Counted from the stretch's first letter, positions 17,330 to 27,299 are shown. The stretch is DNA of 64,000 bases from Myxococcales bacterium (GCA_016699535.1 CP064980.1:2240001-2304000); one strand, 5' to 3'. The notes: a model not told the origin generated them from the letters alone. Numbers and translations: made by a program.

Positions 17330-20300
17330 ATGACCATTAGTAAGAAGCAATTGCTATTCGTGTTGGTTTTTCTTGGCATGATGATTGGGTGCGGTGGTGG
17401 CCCAGATCCAGTCAATTTTGGCCTCTCCGATGCTCCCGCTTGTGAGCTTTCAGCCGATTGCCCCGAGGGCTCGTATTGCGAGCTTGGCATTTGCTATCAG
17501 GAGTGCAGCACGAAAGATAGCTGTTCTGGTGGTGATTCGTGTTCCGAGCGCGGACGTTGTTCTGCCTCGGGAGATTCCGATGATCCTCCGGTTCAAACTC
17601 AGCGCTCTGCTACACTTTCCGTTGAGCAAGCGTTGCTTGATTTTGGCACCAATCGCGACACCGTCACGCTCACGCTGATCTCTAGCGATCCGGACATTCC
17701 TGTGCGCTACCGTCTTTCAGACGATGTCCCGTGGCTGCAGATTCCCGATGCGGACAGGCTTTCGGAGTTCACCGATCAAAAAGAAATTGAGCTGACTGTA
17801 GACCGCGCTCAAATCGGCGAGGGCGCAGCCCAGGGCTTTCTTTCCATCTATTCCTACGCAGGCGATGTGCTTGTGCCCGTGACCGTGCAAAACAGCATCG
17901 AAGGCATGTATCGGGGTGTGTACGCTTATGAAGATCCAGGTCTAGGTCAGCTGCCTATTCGCATGGCGGTTCGCAAACAAGAAGACGGCAGTTTTGATGT
18001 CTTGATCGATCCCGAATACTCGCTTGGTTTTTTGGAGCAGGAGGATGGCGCGTGGCCTGGCACCTCGATGCAAATGGACGATGACGGCGTGCTCAGTGGT
18101 AGCGTTGCGCAAGCCATCGACCCTGCTGAGCTAGTGACCGATCAGGACAAACTCTTTGTAGATGACAGGACCATGGCACGCAGTATGGCTTTTTCTTTGA
18201 GTACGGATTCGGCTGGCCTGCTTCAAGGACAGGTCACCGAACGCTGGTACGGGCTTTTGCCGCAACCGTTTAACACAAGTGCGCAGCTTTTGCTCGTGCG
18301 CGAATCAAGCACGGACCTTTCTGAGATTGTTGCTGCACCGGAAGTGCTGATCGATGAAGCCGAGTACAGTTATGACATTGAGACCATCAACATTAGACCG
18401 GAATGTCGAGATTATGCTGAAAGTCTCGTTTCAGCAGATTGCAGTACGGCAGGCACTTCCTCGGAAATGAACGTTTGCGGAACAGCTGTCATCAACAATA
18501 CAGAGTCGCCAGAAAATCGATTCGTTGCAGCATTGCCCGCACAAAACAATGCAATTGAGCCAGTTTTTACTGATTTGGCCGAAAAATGCTTGACCGAAAT
18601 ACCGGAGAGTCTTCCGATGTCGACGGTTGCTAAGTGCATACACAACGCCAAGGCTTACTGCGCCCAGCAATTTGGAAGTCAAGCCTATGCAAAAGGGAAC
18701 AAAACTGCAGGGGCTTATCTCATGGCAGCGGGAAGTGATGCCCGCGTTCAAGCGGCGATTGTTTTCCTTCAAGAACGCATCCTGCAAGCGTATCGCGCTG
18801 AATACCAGAGCACGGGGTCTGCCGCGCGGACTCAGGCAAACGCACTGTTGACGGAAGGTAGAAGCTTTCTTTCCAATGCGTTGATCCCATGGACACGTGA
18901 ATGGAGACTTCCCCTTATCTATGAAGTCACAGCCACGACCGCTGAGGGCAATGACTACAAATTCATCCGAAACTTAGCTTTATTGCTTAGCAAAGATTGG
19001 AACGCAGCGGACTATCAACTCAACCTTGCTCTGCAAACCCGTTGGAACCAGGTGGACCCACAAGCCTATATCGATGGGCTTCGCAGTGGGTTAGATATAG
19101 AAGCGCTACACCGCCTTCCGATTGCTGTTGCCCTGGCGCATATGGCTAAGGCACAGGGCTCGGATGATTTGCCGCATCTCTTTGAGCTTGGCGAAGCTTT
19201 TAGCGCCATGGGCAGAAAATCGATCCAGATGTTGGAACACCCCGATAGCGTTTTTGGCAAAGACGCCAACTACGTTCCTTTCATTTACGACGCAAGACAG
19301 GTTGCCGATCGTGGAGCAACCAACCTAGCGCAACTCCTAAGCCGCGCCGCAGACCGCGTCGCGGATGCCATCGCCAAAGACCAAGAAGCACGTGATTTTG
19401 TATATCAAGTGGCAGGTCAGACCTACACTATGGATGAAAGACTTCTTGATGCTCAAGGGAGTTTTGAAGGCGAGCTGATTGACTTGTGTGGCGGCTCTGC
19501 ATCCGCTCCGGATATTGAAAACTGCGGCAGTTCTGGCGGAGCGCTGGCAGGTGCAAATCTTGCTGCTAAGCAAAGTGCAACCGGAATCGTTTTGGCCGAG
19601 CAGCGTGTTAGAGCTCAAAGGCAGCGCATCTTGGCTCAAACTTCAAGGTTGCAACAAGTCAACGGCATCAGAAAAGATGCATTGCAGTTTGTGAGCGAGA
19701 GCAACAACGAGATAATTGATATTACCGAACGCCAAAATTCGACGAGTTTTTTTGGTAATTTGTTTGGGACAGGATTGGCCGTTGCCTCCGGGATTGCGCG
19801 TGCAGTGGCAGGCGATCCGTCGGGGCTCCCTGGTGCTCTAACTTCCGTTGCCGATACCTATGTTCAAAACGAAGTGCGCGACCTGGAAGCACAAAAAGAA
19901 CAACTTCGTTCGGCAAAGGAACTCAAACTCATCGATGCGGATCGACAAGTCGAATACATCAACGGCATGACACAGATAAAAGAGCTCCGCATTGGTGCAG
20001 CGGAGCTTCGCATCGAGCAAACACAGGCTGCTATGGATCATTCAGCTCAGCTTTTAAATCAGCAGAATTTGTCCACGAAAGCACAGTTCACGGCGCAGCA
20101 ATACAACCGCGTCATAGCTCATCGTAGCGGCGAGCGCTTTGGAGGCCTCAACGATCCTACTCTGCGAATGCTGCGTGATGAAGCGGTGATCCGGGCCATG
20201 GAATACCGTGAACGTGCGCGCGAAGCGGTGTTTGATGCAGCCAAGGCCTTTGAGTACGAAATCAACGCAACCTTGCCTGGCATCTACACCGACTTAATTC

Positions 20301-20995
20301 CGGCGTTTGATGTCAACTCAATCGAAGACTTTTTCAATTGTTTGAAAGACCAAGTGGATGAATCGCTTTTGGCCTATGGCGCGCCCCAAGCTAAAACCAT
20401 GGAGCTTAGTCTAAAAGAAGACATTTTAAAGATCCGCGGCTCGATCATCGATCCTCAGACAGAGCACGAGATTTCGGCGCAAGAGCAATTTCAGCGTTTG
20501 CTTTTCAAACCAGGTCGGGCCGATGAACAAGGCGAGGTAAGCATGCCGTTCGAGACAAGTTTGTCACTGAACAACGGCGCCTTTAGCACAGGGCTTTGCA
20601 ATGACTTTGTTACGGGCATCCGTGTGAAACTTATTGGCGATGGCCTCGGTGACGATCAGGCCACCGTGCGCCTTGTGCAACGGGGCGTGAGTTTTGTGCG
20701 AAGCTGTGAGTCGCCCGACAGTGTTGTTGAAGACATCGTTAACTCCTTTGAGCTTGCGCCGCGTGAGGCTGAAATCGATGCGGGCGTCAACACCTATCGC
20801 GACAACGTCGATACCCAGTTTTTCGGACGCTCGGTGGCTTCGTCAGCTTGGGAAATTGTCTTCCCCTCGGCCGACAAAGCCCCGGAAAATGAAGACCTAG
20901 ACCTCTCGCGGCTTGAAGATATTGTTTTTGAACTTCAGCGCGAAGCTGTGACCCTATCGGAATACACCGGCTCCTTTGCTCCGAGCTGCAACTAA
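17330..20995 (+). CDS. TcA-like lipoprotein (A component of a Tc-toxin-like module)
   Basis: 1221 residues. A lipoprotein signal ends in MIGC at Cys21. Residues 37-80 are cysteine-rich (DCPEGSYCELGIC type). Residues 93-190 look like a BACON or Ig-type beta domain. Mid-protein is largely helical. A hydrophobic Gly/Ala-rich stretch at about 807-845 is flanked by long heptad-type helices (765-805 and 846-935), as in a pore hairpin. The last 220 residues resemble the TcB-binding end of TcA proteins: an FETSLSLN start, later FFGRSVASSAWEIVFPSAD, and a final LEDIVFELQREAV, matching the TcA pattern of F-G-x-x-x-x-S-x-W-x-L-x-F-P then L-x-D-I-V-L-x-L. It is about half the usual TcA length and lipid-anchored, which is odd. 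The TcB/TcC-like gene follows after 5 bp. Homology is recalled, not computed. Confidence 0.65.
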   Translation: MTISKKQLLFVLVFLGMMIGCGGGPDPVNFGLSDAPACELSADCPEGSYCELGICYQECSTKDSCSGGDSCSERGRCSASGDSDDPPVQTQRSATLSVEQALLDFGTNRDTVTLTLISSDPDIPVRYRLSDDVPWLQIPDADRLSEFTDQKEIELTVDRAQIGEGAAQGFLSIYSYAGDVLVPVTVQNSIEGMYRGVYAYEDPGLGQLPIRMAVRKQEDGSFDVLIDPEYSLGFLEQEDGAWPGTSMQMDDDGVLSGSVAQAIDPAELVTDQDKLFVDDRTMARSMAFSLSTDSAGLLQGQVTERWYGLLPQPFNTSAQLLLVRESSTDLSEIVAAPEVLIDEAEYSYDIETINIRPECRDYAESLVSADCSTAGTSSEMNVCGTAVINNTESPENRFVAALPAQNNAIEPVFTDLAEKCLTEIPESLPMSTVAKCIHNAKAYCAQQFGSQAYAKGNKTAGAYLMAAGSDARVQAAIVFLQERILQAYRAEYQSTGSAARTQANALLTEGRSFLSNALIPWTREWRLPLIYEVTATTAEGNDYKFIRNLALLLSKDWNAADYQLNLALQTRWNQVDPQAYIDGLRSGLDIEALHRLPIAVALAHMAKAQGSDDLPHLFELGEAFSAMGRKSIQMLEHPDSVFGKDANYVPFIYDARQVADRGATNLAQLLSRAADRVADAIAKDQEARDFVYQVAGQTYTMDERLLDAQGSFEGELIDLCGGSASAPDIENCGSSGGALAGANLAAKQSATGIVLAEQRVRAQRQRILAQTSRLQQVNGIRKDALQFVSESNNEIIDITERQNSTSFFGNLFGTGLAVASGIARAVAGDPSGLPGALTSVADTYVQNEVRDLEAQKEQLRSAKELKLIDADRQVEYINGMTQIKELRIGAAELRIEQTQAAMDHSAQLLNQQNLSTKAQFTAQQYNRVIAHRSGERFGGLNDPTLRMLRDEAVIRAMEYRERAREAVFDAAKAFEYEINATLPGIYTDLIPAFDVNSIEDFFNCLKDQVDESLLAYGAPQAKTMELSLKEDILKIRGSIIDPQTEHEISAQEQFQRLLFKPGRADEQGEVSMPFETSLSLNNGAFSTGLCNDFVTGIRVKLIGDGLGDDQATVRLVQRGVSFVRSCESPDSVVEDIVNSFELAPREAEIDAGVNTYRDNVDTQFFGRSVASSAWEIVFPSADKAPENEDLDLSRLEDIVFELQREAVTLSEYTGSFAPSCN

Positions 20996-21000
20996 GGCGC

Positions 21001-24000
21001 ATGATGCGTAATCTTTTTGCGAGCACCTTGGTTTTTGCTTGCACGCTCTGCCTGAGCGCAAGTGCGCAAGACCGCTCTGGCGTGCGCCCGGCTGTGATGA
21101 GCGTCCCATCGGGTCCGGGCTCCATCGAAGGCTTGGGGGAAGCCTTTGAGCCGCAACTGCAAGCAGGGTCAAGCACTTACGGGATCGATATTGATGTCCC
21201 GCCCGGTGTGGCAGGTTTCGAGCCTGAGGTGACCTTGCAATACAGCTCGGGCACGGGCTACGACGTGCTTGGCCTTGGCTGGTCGCTTTCTATGCCGGCG
21301 GTCGAGCGCAGCACCGATCGGCGCCTGCCGACGTACACCGTAGAGGACCGTTGGGTGCTTAGCGGCATGGGCGGCAAGGGCTCTGAAGAGCTAGTGCAGA
21401 TGAGTGACGGCAGTTATCGTTTCGAAATCGAAGGCGCCTTTGCGCGCGGCCGGCGCTCGGGCGATGGTTTCATCTTTACCAACACTTCGGGCGTCATCTT
21501 TGAGTTCGATGGCTCAGCCAGCAGCGTGGTGCGGGATGGCAGCAAAGACTTTTCCTACGCTTTGACTGCACAAGAAGACACTTTTGGGCATCGCATCGAA
21601 TACATCTACGATAAACCCGCAGGCGAGCGGCGTTATCTTACTTCGATTCGTTACAATCTTCACGCCGAAGGCAGCGTGAACGAAGTGCGCTTCTCTTACG
21701 AAGAGCGCCCCGATGCGCTCACTAGTTATCTGTCGGCTTTTGCTGTGCGCACCACAAAGCGCCTGAGCAAAATCGAAGTGCTCCATGCGGGTGAGCCCGT
21801 GCGCCAATATGACTTGAGCTACGAGCTTGGTACCGGCCTTTCACGCTTGGTCAAAGTTGAGCTCACCGGCAAAGATGGCGAGACCACGCTGCCAGCGCTT
21901 AGCTTGACGTATGCTGAGTTTGATGCCGCCATCGCGCCAAAGCAGATGCTCAATGGCCCCACGCGCGAACTTGGCGCAAGCGTCGAGATTGCCGATGTCA
22001 ATGGCGATGCTTTGCCCGATGTGGTGCAGATGGACGCTTCGCTTGATGGCGGAGCATATCGTTTGCGGCCCAATCTTGATGGCACGCAGTTTGGTGAGTG
22101 GCAAAACATCGATTCGGCCTCCACTTGGCTCGATAATCCCGACACACAACTTGCCGATGTCAACGGCGATGGCGCCCCGGATGTGCTCGCGCGCCTCTCA
22201 AGCAGCAGCGATGGGCTGCGTTATTATCCGGGTGGGAGCACTGGTTTCGGCGCTGCGGTGGTGCTCAGTCCCAATCTCAGCCCCGCACCCAGCGATCCAA
22301 ACGTAAAGTTCGTTGATCTCAATCATGACCGGCGCGTTGACTGGCTTCACATCGAAGCAAGCTCTGGCGATGTGCGCGTGGCCATCAATCAAGGCGACGG
22401 CACCTTTTCCGCCGTGCAAAACCTCGGGCAGCTTGCATCCGGTCAAGTGCTCACTTTCGATGGGGATGGTTTACGCCTGGCGGACATGAACGGCGATGGC
22501 TTGCAAGACATCGCGCAGCTGCGCTCGGGTTCTTTGCGGTATTTCCCGGCAAAAGGCTCAGGTCATTTCGGCAGCGTGGTGTCTATCTCAGGGGCGCCCA
22601 CGCTCTCGAGCAGCGAACTTGAGCGCTCAAACCTGAGCGACATCGACGGCAACGGTCTTGCCGACTTAGTCGTTGTCAATGCCGCGCACGTACTGCTTTA
22701 CTTGAACCTTGCAAGCTCAGCGCTCAGTGATGTGGTGCGCATCGAAAACACGCCTGGCTCGAGCAGTTCTATCCAAGTGCGTTTGTTCGACATCAACGCC
22801 AACGGCAGCACCGATGTGGTGTGGTTGGATCGGAGCCTGGGGGTCGATGAAGCATGGACCTATGTTGATGTGCTTGAGCAGGGCAAGCCGGGCTTACTAA
22901 CGGCCATCGACAACTGCTTGGGCCAAGTTATTCGCATGGGCTACGCGGGCATCGGTGAGATGCGCGCCTGGGCCAATGAACACAGCCTCGATTGGAGCAA
23001 ACGCTCGCCTCTTGGGCAAATGCTTCTCTCCCAGATGTGGATCGACGATAGTCTTGGCTCAGTTCAGCATTCGCGTTTTTACTATGCCGATGGCTATTTT
23101 GATCCTTACGAGCGTGAGTTTCGCGGTTTTGCCTACGCGCAGCGCATCGATGTCGGTGATGCAAGTCAGCCCACGCTTCATACTATCAGCACCTTTGATG
23201 TCGGCGAGACTGAAAAAGCCTTCAAAGGCTTGCCGCTTAGCACCATCAGACAAAATGCCGAGGGTGGCACCTTTGATCGCACGCAAAACAGCTATGAGCT
23301 GCGACTGTTTGATTCCGCGGATGCCGAGCGGCCTTTGCGTTTTGCCTATCTAAAGCAAAGCGACAGCGAAGTGTTTGAGCTTGGCGATACGCCTATCAAA
23401 ACTCGAAAAACCTTCGAGTACGACGACTTTGGAAATGTCACCAAACAAGCAGAGTGGGGCATCATCGAAGGCGAGAACTTGCTTGCCGGGGGTGACGAGC
23501 GCATCACCACGCGCAGCTATGCGCAAAACACCGAGCGATGGATCTTGGGCGCGCTTGCTTCAGAGAAGATTAGCGATGCATCAGGTACGCGTATTACTGA
23601 AACACGCACCTATTATGACGGCTCCGCTTTTGAGGGATTGCCCTTGGGGCAAATCGAGCGCGGGGCTGTGAGCCGAAAAACAAGCTGGCGCTCGGGTGAT
23701 GAGTTTGTCGATGCCGAGCGCAATGAACACGATGCGCACGGAAATATCTTGGCGCAAATCGATGGCCGCGATGGGCGCAGCGATTACGCTTACGATGAAA
23801 GCGGCACTTTTGTCACCGAAGAGATGCTCACGGTCGATGAATCACACGCGCTTACTTTCCGGGCGACCTACGATCCTGCTTTTGGCACCATGCTTTCATT
23901 TTTAGACCCCAATGAGCAAACGACGACTTTCGAGCACGATGCTCTCGGGCGCTTGATGACCATTATCGAGCCGGGCGATGGCAAAGAGCGACCCACCAAA

Positions 24001-26922
24001 AGCTATGAGTACACCCTTGGTACGCCCACCTCGGTGATTCGCGAGAGACTGATCAAAGACAGCGATTCGGACGACGTCGAAACCTCGATTACGCACGTCG
24101 ATGGGCTTGGCCGTAAACGCGCTATCTTTGAAGATGCAGGAGACGGTTCATGGGCTGCAAGCGAGATTAAAAGCTACGGTCCTCGTGGTCTTGTAAGCTT
24201 TGCGCAGCGCCCGCTCTTTGCCAGCAACGCCGATTACCGCGAAGCGGACCGCGACCAAAGCGGCATTGAGCTCAGTTACGATGCCCTGGGCCGCCCGCTC
24301 AGCGAAGTCGAACCGGACGGCGCGATGCGAGCCTTTAGCTATGCGCCACTGCGCAGCTCGCGTTTTGATGAAAATAACAGGCGCCGAACAGACATCGTCG
24401 ATGGCCTAGGGCGTCTTATCCAGCACGCTCAGCAAGGCGATGAAGACGATGCGGTTACAACGTACAGCTACAACGCGGCAGACAAATTAACAGAGCTTAG
24501 CGATGCACGCGGCAGCGTGCGGCGCTACACCTACAACGGCCTTTTGCAGCGCACCAAAGTCCAGGACCCCAATGCAGGCACATGGGAGTTTAGCTACGAT
24601 GTGCCTGGTGGGCTCTTAAGCCGCACTGACCCAGAGGGGAATCAATTGCGCTATGTCTATGATGCTCGCGGCAGAGCGCTTGAAGAATGGCATCGGGCAA
24701 AAGATGGCGAAGAGCGCTTGTCCGTGCGCTATCATTACGATGAACGCTCAGAGCGTTTTTCGTGGATGCGCCACACCCAAGGTCAGCTTTCATGGGTCGA
24801 GGACGAAGTCGGCGAAGTGCACTTTGGTTACGATGCACGCGGTCGGGCCACGGATGAAGTGCGCCGCTGGAGCGACGGCACGGAGCATGCAAACTGGTCG
24901 GAATACGATTCGCAAGACCGCCTCAAACGCCGCGGCTACCCAAACAAGACCTATTTTGAAACTTCGTATGATGCGCGCGGACTCACCCAGAGCATCACTG
25001 GCTTGATCAGCAATGTGAGCTGGAGCGCATGGGGCAGCTTGCAAGAAGCCAGCTACGGCAACGGCGTAAAGAGCCAACGCGAGTATGATTCGCGGCAGCG
25101 CCTGCGGCACATGTTCTCTGGGGCCGGTAGCGCAACGCTACTTGATTTGCGGTTTGAGCTTGATCCGAGTTCACGTGTCATCGAGGAAACCGATGCCCGC
25201 GAGCTTAGCGCTGCGCTCAATCTCAGCGCTAGTTATAGCTACGATGCGCGTTATCGCTTGGCATCAGAGCAAAACCGGCTCGGAACCACCACCTTTAGCT
25301 ACGATGTGATGTCCAATCTGCTTTCGGTGACTTCGGATCGCGCTGATCTTCCCGCACAAGTTGACTATGAATACACGGATTCAAACGGCCCTGATCGCGT
25401 CACTAAGTTTGCCGATGAGTCTTTGAAGTATGATGCCGCAGGCCGCTTGCTTGAAGATGGCGCGCGTGTTTTGGAATGGGACGCCAAAGGCCGCATTGCC
25501 AAAGTCGTCCGCGAAGATGAAAACGGCGCGCAAATCACCGAGAGCTACCAGTATGGCTACGATGATCGCCGAGTTATCAAACGCACCATAAGCAGTGATG
25601 GCGAAACAGAAGTGCGCTATCCCTCGCCGGATGTCGAAGTGCGCGAAGGAAAGATCATTCGCTACGTCGAGCTTGATAACAAACGCGCGATACGCCTTGA
25701 TGCCGTGTCAGACTCGCATTCCGCGCAAGCATCGGCTGCAGCTGTATCAACTTTCGTTCAGTTTCCTAAACCGTCGTCACCGTGGCTGCTGTTGTTCGGA
25801 CTTCTGGCTTTGCTTGCTTCGGTCATCTTCAGTTTTCTCAAACGCCGAAGCGTTGCGCTCGGTGCGCTTTCGCTCGCCAGTGTTCTGCTCAGCTGCGGTG
25901 GCGATGACTATGATCCGCATGCGGGCGTGCTCATCAGCGAGTGGCCTGCTGATGCCGAGCTGTACTTGCATGATTTGCACGGCAGCCCTGTGGTGCGCGC
26001 TGGCTCCGAAGGAGAAGTGCTCGCCCGCTACGCTTACAACGCGTATGGCAGTGTGCGGGGCCTGGAAGAGAGTAGCGCTGACCCATTTCGCTTTGCCGGC
26101 AACGAGTTCGACAAAGGCGCAGCCCTAGCTGATTTCAAAGCCAGACCCTACCGGCCCGAACTAAGCAGCTTCATCAAAGCATACCCTGTGGCCGTCTTCG
26201 ATCCCGAAAGCATCATGCAGGAGCCCGAGCGGCTCAGCCCCTACAGTTATGCCCTCGGCGAACCCATCGGCATGACCGACCCGGATGGCATGCACCCTGG
26301 TCCTACGCCTGGTGGGTATAGACCACCCACGCTGTTTGACAAATTCAAAGACTTCGCAGGTGATTTCTACACGGACACAGTCGAAGGAATTATCAACAGT
26401 CCACCTGGTCCCGGTATGGTTTTCGGAGGCCTAAAGGGCGTCGGCAAAGCAAGCGCGTCCGGCATCGGCAAAGTCGCGAGCCGCTACGCTCCGAAAGCCA
26501 CCAAGTTCATCGGCAAACAAGCCAGCCGCCTAAGCAAATGGGCCGGCCAAAAACTTTCTTCTGCCACGAAAGCTGTTGGTAATCGCATCTTGGGTGGCAG
26601 CGGTTCCCGAGCGGCCAAAAAGCTACACAGAGTGGGCTCGGAAAAGCGATATCCCAGGGGCATGCGTTCGGTAAACACGTCATCAAAGGTGGTGAATTTT
26701 TCGGAGCTTGGCATCAAGTCGCCCGAGGCGTTTGCGAAACATATCAACAAAGTAGTCGCGGGAGCGAAGGGCGCTAATGTACGACAGCTTGCGGGAGGAC
26801 GAACTGCATATTGGGATGACCTGACTGGAACCGTCGTTATTCAGAACCCGAAAGCAGTCGATATGGGTACAGCATTTCGGCCGACCCTTGGTAAACAGTA
26901 TTTCACAGATATCTTAAAATGA
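21001..26922 (+). CDS. TcB-TcC fusion: secreted SpvB/FG-GAP/TcdB/RHS polymorphic toxin
   Basis: 1973 residues. A signal peptide ends near ASA-QD. An SpvB-type domain follows (PSGPGSIEGLGEAFEPQL, YGIDIDVPPG, then LGLGWSLSMP). Six FG-GAP/VCBS calcium-type loops lie at about 330-620 (ADVNGDALPD, ADVNGDGAPD, VDLNHDRRVD, ADMNGDGLQD, SDIDGNGLAD, FDINANGSTD). A TcdB-middle domain carries YEREFRGFAYAQ. RHS/YD repeats run from about 800 to 1570. At about 1594-1635 there is an unexpected pair of membrane-like helices ending in LLSCGG. The RHS shell closes at DPDGM (1760-1764). The last 209 residues are a separate toxin tail ending in a TGTVVIQNPK / GTAFRP / YF pattern like CdiA-type RNase tails. The stop overlaps the next start (ATGA). 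Confidence 0.88.
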   Translation: MMRNLFASTLVFACTLCLSASAQDRSGVRPAVMSVPSGPGSIEGLGEAFEPQLQAGSSTYGIDIDVPPGVAGFEPEVTLQYSSGTGYDVLGLGWSLSMPAVERSTDRRLPTYTVEDRWVLSGMGGKGSEELVQMSDGSYRFEIEGAFARGRRSGDGFIFTNTSGVIFEFDGSASSVVRDGSKDFSYALTAQEDTFGHRIEYIYDKPAGERRYLTSIRYNLHAEGSVNEVRFSYEERPDALTSYLSAFAVRTTKRLSKIEVLHAGEPVRQYDLSYELGTGLSRLVKVELTGKDGETTLPALSLTYAEFDAAIAPKQMLNGPTRELGASVEIADVNGDALPDVVQMDASLDGGAYRLRPNLDGTQFGEWQNIDSASTWLDNPDTQLADVNGDGAPDVLARLSSSSDGLRYYPGGSTGFGAAVVLSPNLSPAPSDPNVKFVDLNHDRRVDWLHIEASSGDVRVAINQGDGTFSAVQNLGQLASGQVLTFDGDGLRLADMNGDGLQDIAQLRSGSLRYFPAKGSGHFGSVVSISGAPTLSSSELERSNLSDIDGNGLADLVVVNAAHVLLYLNLASSALSDVVRIENTPGSSSSIQVRLFDINANGSTDVVWLDRSLGVDEAWTYVDVLEQGKPGLLTAIDNCLGQVIRMGYAGIGEMRAWANEHSLDWSKRSPLGQMLLSQMWIDDSLGSVQHSRFYYADGYFDPYEREFRGFAYAQRIDVGDASQPTLHTISTFDVGETEKAFKGLPLSTIRQNAEGGTFDRTQNSYELRLFDSADAERPLRFAYLKQSDSEVFELGDTPIKTRKTFEYDDFGNVTKQAEWGIIEGENLLAGGDERITTRSYAQNTERWILGALASEKISDASGTRITETRTYYDGSAFEGLPLGQIERGAVSRKTSWRSGDEFVDAERNEHDAHGNILAQIDGRDGRSDYAYDESGTFVTEEMLTVDESHALTFRATYDPAFGTMLSFLDPNEQTTTFEHDALGRLMTIIEPGDGKERPTKSYEYTLGTPTSVIRERLIKDSDSDDVETSITHVDGLGRKRAIFEDAGDGSWAASEIKSYGPRGLVSFAQRPLFASNADYREADRDQSGIELSYDALGRPLSEVEPDGAMRAFSYAPLRSSRFDENNRRRTDIVDGLGRLIQHAQQGDEDDAVTTYSYNAADKLTELSDARGSVRRYTYNGLLQRTKVQDPNAGTWEFSYDVPGGLLSRTDPEGNQLRYVYDARGRALEEWHRAKDGEERLSVRYHYDERSERFSWMRHTQGQLSWVEDEVGEVHFGYDARGRATDEVRRWSDGTEHANWSEYDSQDRLKRRGYPNKTYFETSYDARGLTQSITGLISNVSWSAWGSLQEASYGNGVKSQREYDSRQRLRHMFSGAGSATLLDLRFELDPSSRVIEETDARELSAALNLSASYSYDARYRLASEQNRLGTTTFSYDVMSNLLSVTSDRADLPAQVDYEYTDSNGPDRVTKFADESLKYDAAGRLLEDGARVLEWDAKGRIAKVVREDENGAQITESYQYGYDDRRVIKRTISSDGETEVRYPSPDVEVREGKIIRYVELDNKRAIRLDAVSDSHSAQASAAAVSTFVQFPKPSSPWLLLFGLLALLASVIFSFLKRRSVALGALSLASVLLSCGGDDYDPHAGVLISEWPADAELYLHDLHGSPVVRAGSEGEVLARYAYNAYGSVRGLEESSADPFRFAGNEFDKGAALADFKARPYRPELSSFIKAYPVAVFDPESIMQEPERLSPYSYALGEPIGMTDPDGMHPGPTPGGYRPPTLFDKFKDFAGDFYTDTVEGIINSPPGPGMVFGGLKGVGKASASGIGKVASRYAPKATKFIGKQASRLSKWAGQKLSSATKAVGNRILGGSGSRAAKKLHRVGSEKRYPRGMRSVNTSSKVVNFSELGIKSPEAFAKHINKVVAGAKGANVRQLAGGRTAYWDDLTGTVVIQNPKAVDMGTAFRPTLGKQYFTDILK

Positions 26923-27278
26923 GGGAGAAAGCCGTGGCATTTGCATATTTGTCCGAGAAAGACATCGAAATCATAGGACAGTGCTTGGTCGCTTCGGTAA
27001 ATGGTCCATTCTTTCCTGATTGGGAGTTCGCTACATTGTTTGGCTTAGAGCGAGAGGAAGTGGGAACTGTTATGCGCACTTGGCCGAATGTATTGGACGA
27101 CGACAATAGTGCGTTGTTGGCAGTGAAAAATGCACTCGGGAACCTGGTGGGCTATCCGCATGGTGAGGAGTTGAGTCAGTTTGTTTCGGCGACCCCTGAG
27201 CAACTTCTCGAAATACTCAAAAGATATCTAATCGGAACATGTGAGCAAACAAGTTATCTGAAGGCAGTTCGCGATTGA
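26919..27278 (+). CDS. Probable cognate immunity protein
   Basis: 119-residue acidic, soluble protein with no signal peptide. The ATG at 26919 overlaps the toxin stop by 4 bp; a GTG at 26934 has a better ribosome site (GAGGGAGA) and would remove 5 residues. The pattern FFPDWEFATLFGLEREEV followed by WPNV and NALGNLVGYPHG is, from memory, that of small proteins found after CDI/RHS toxin tails, and position and charge fit a nuclease inhibitor. Immunity is inferred from context, not shown. It is the last gene of the Tc-like module; noncoding repeat-bearing DNA follows. Confidence 0.75.
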   Translation: MREKAVAFAYLSEKDIEIIGQCLVASVNGPFFPDWEFATLFGLEREEVGTVMRTWPNVLDDDNSALLAVKNALGNLVGYPHGEELSQFVSATPEQLLEILKRYLIGTCEQTSYLKAVRD

Positions 27279-27299
27279 TAGTTTTGAGCACTAGGGCGT

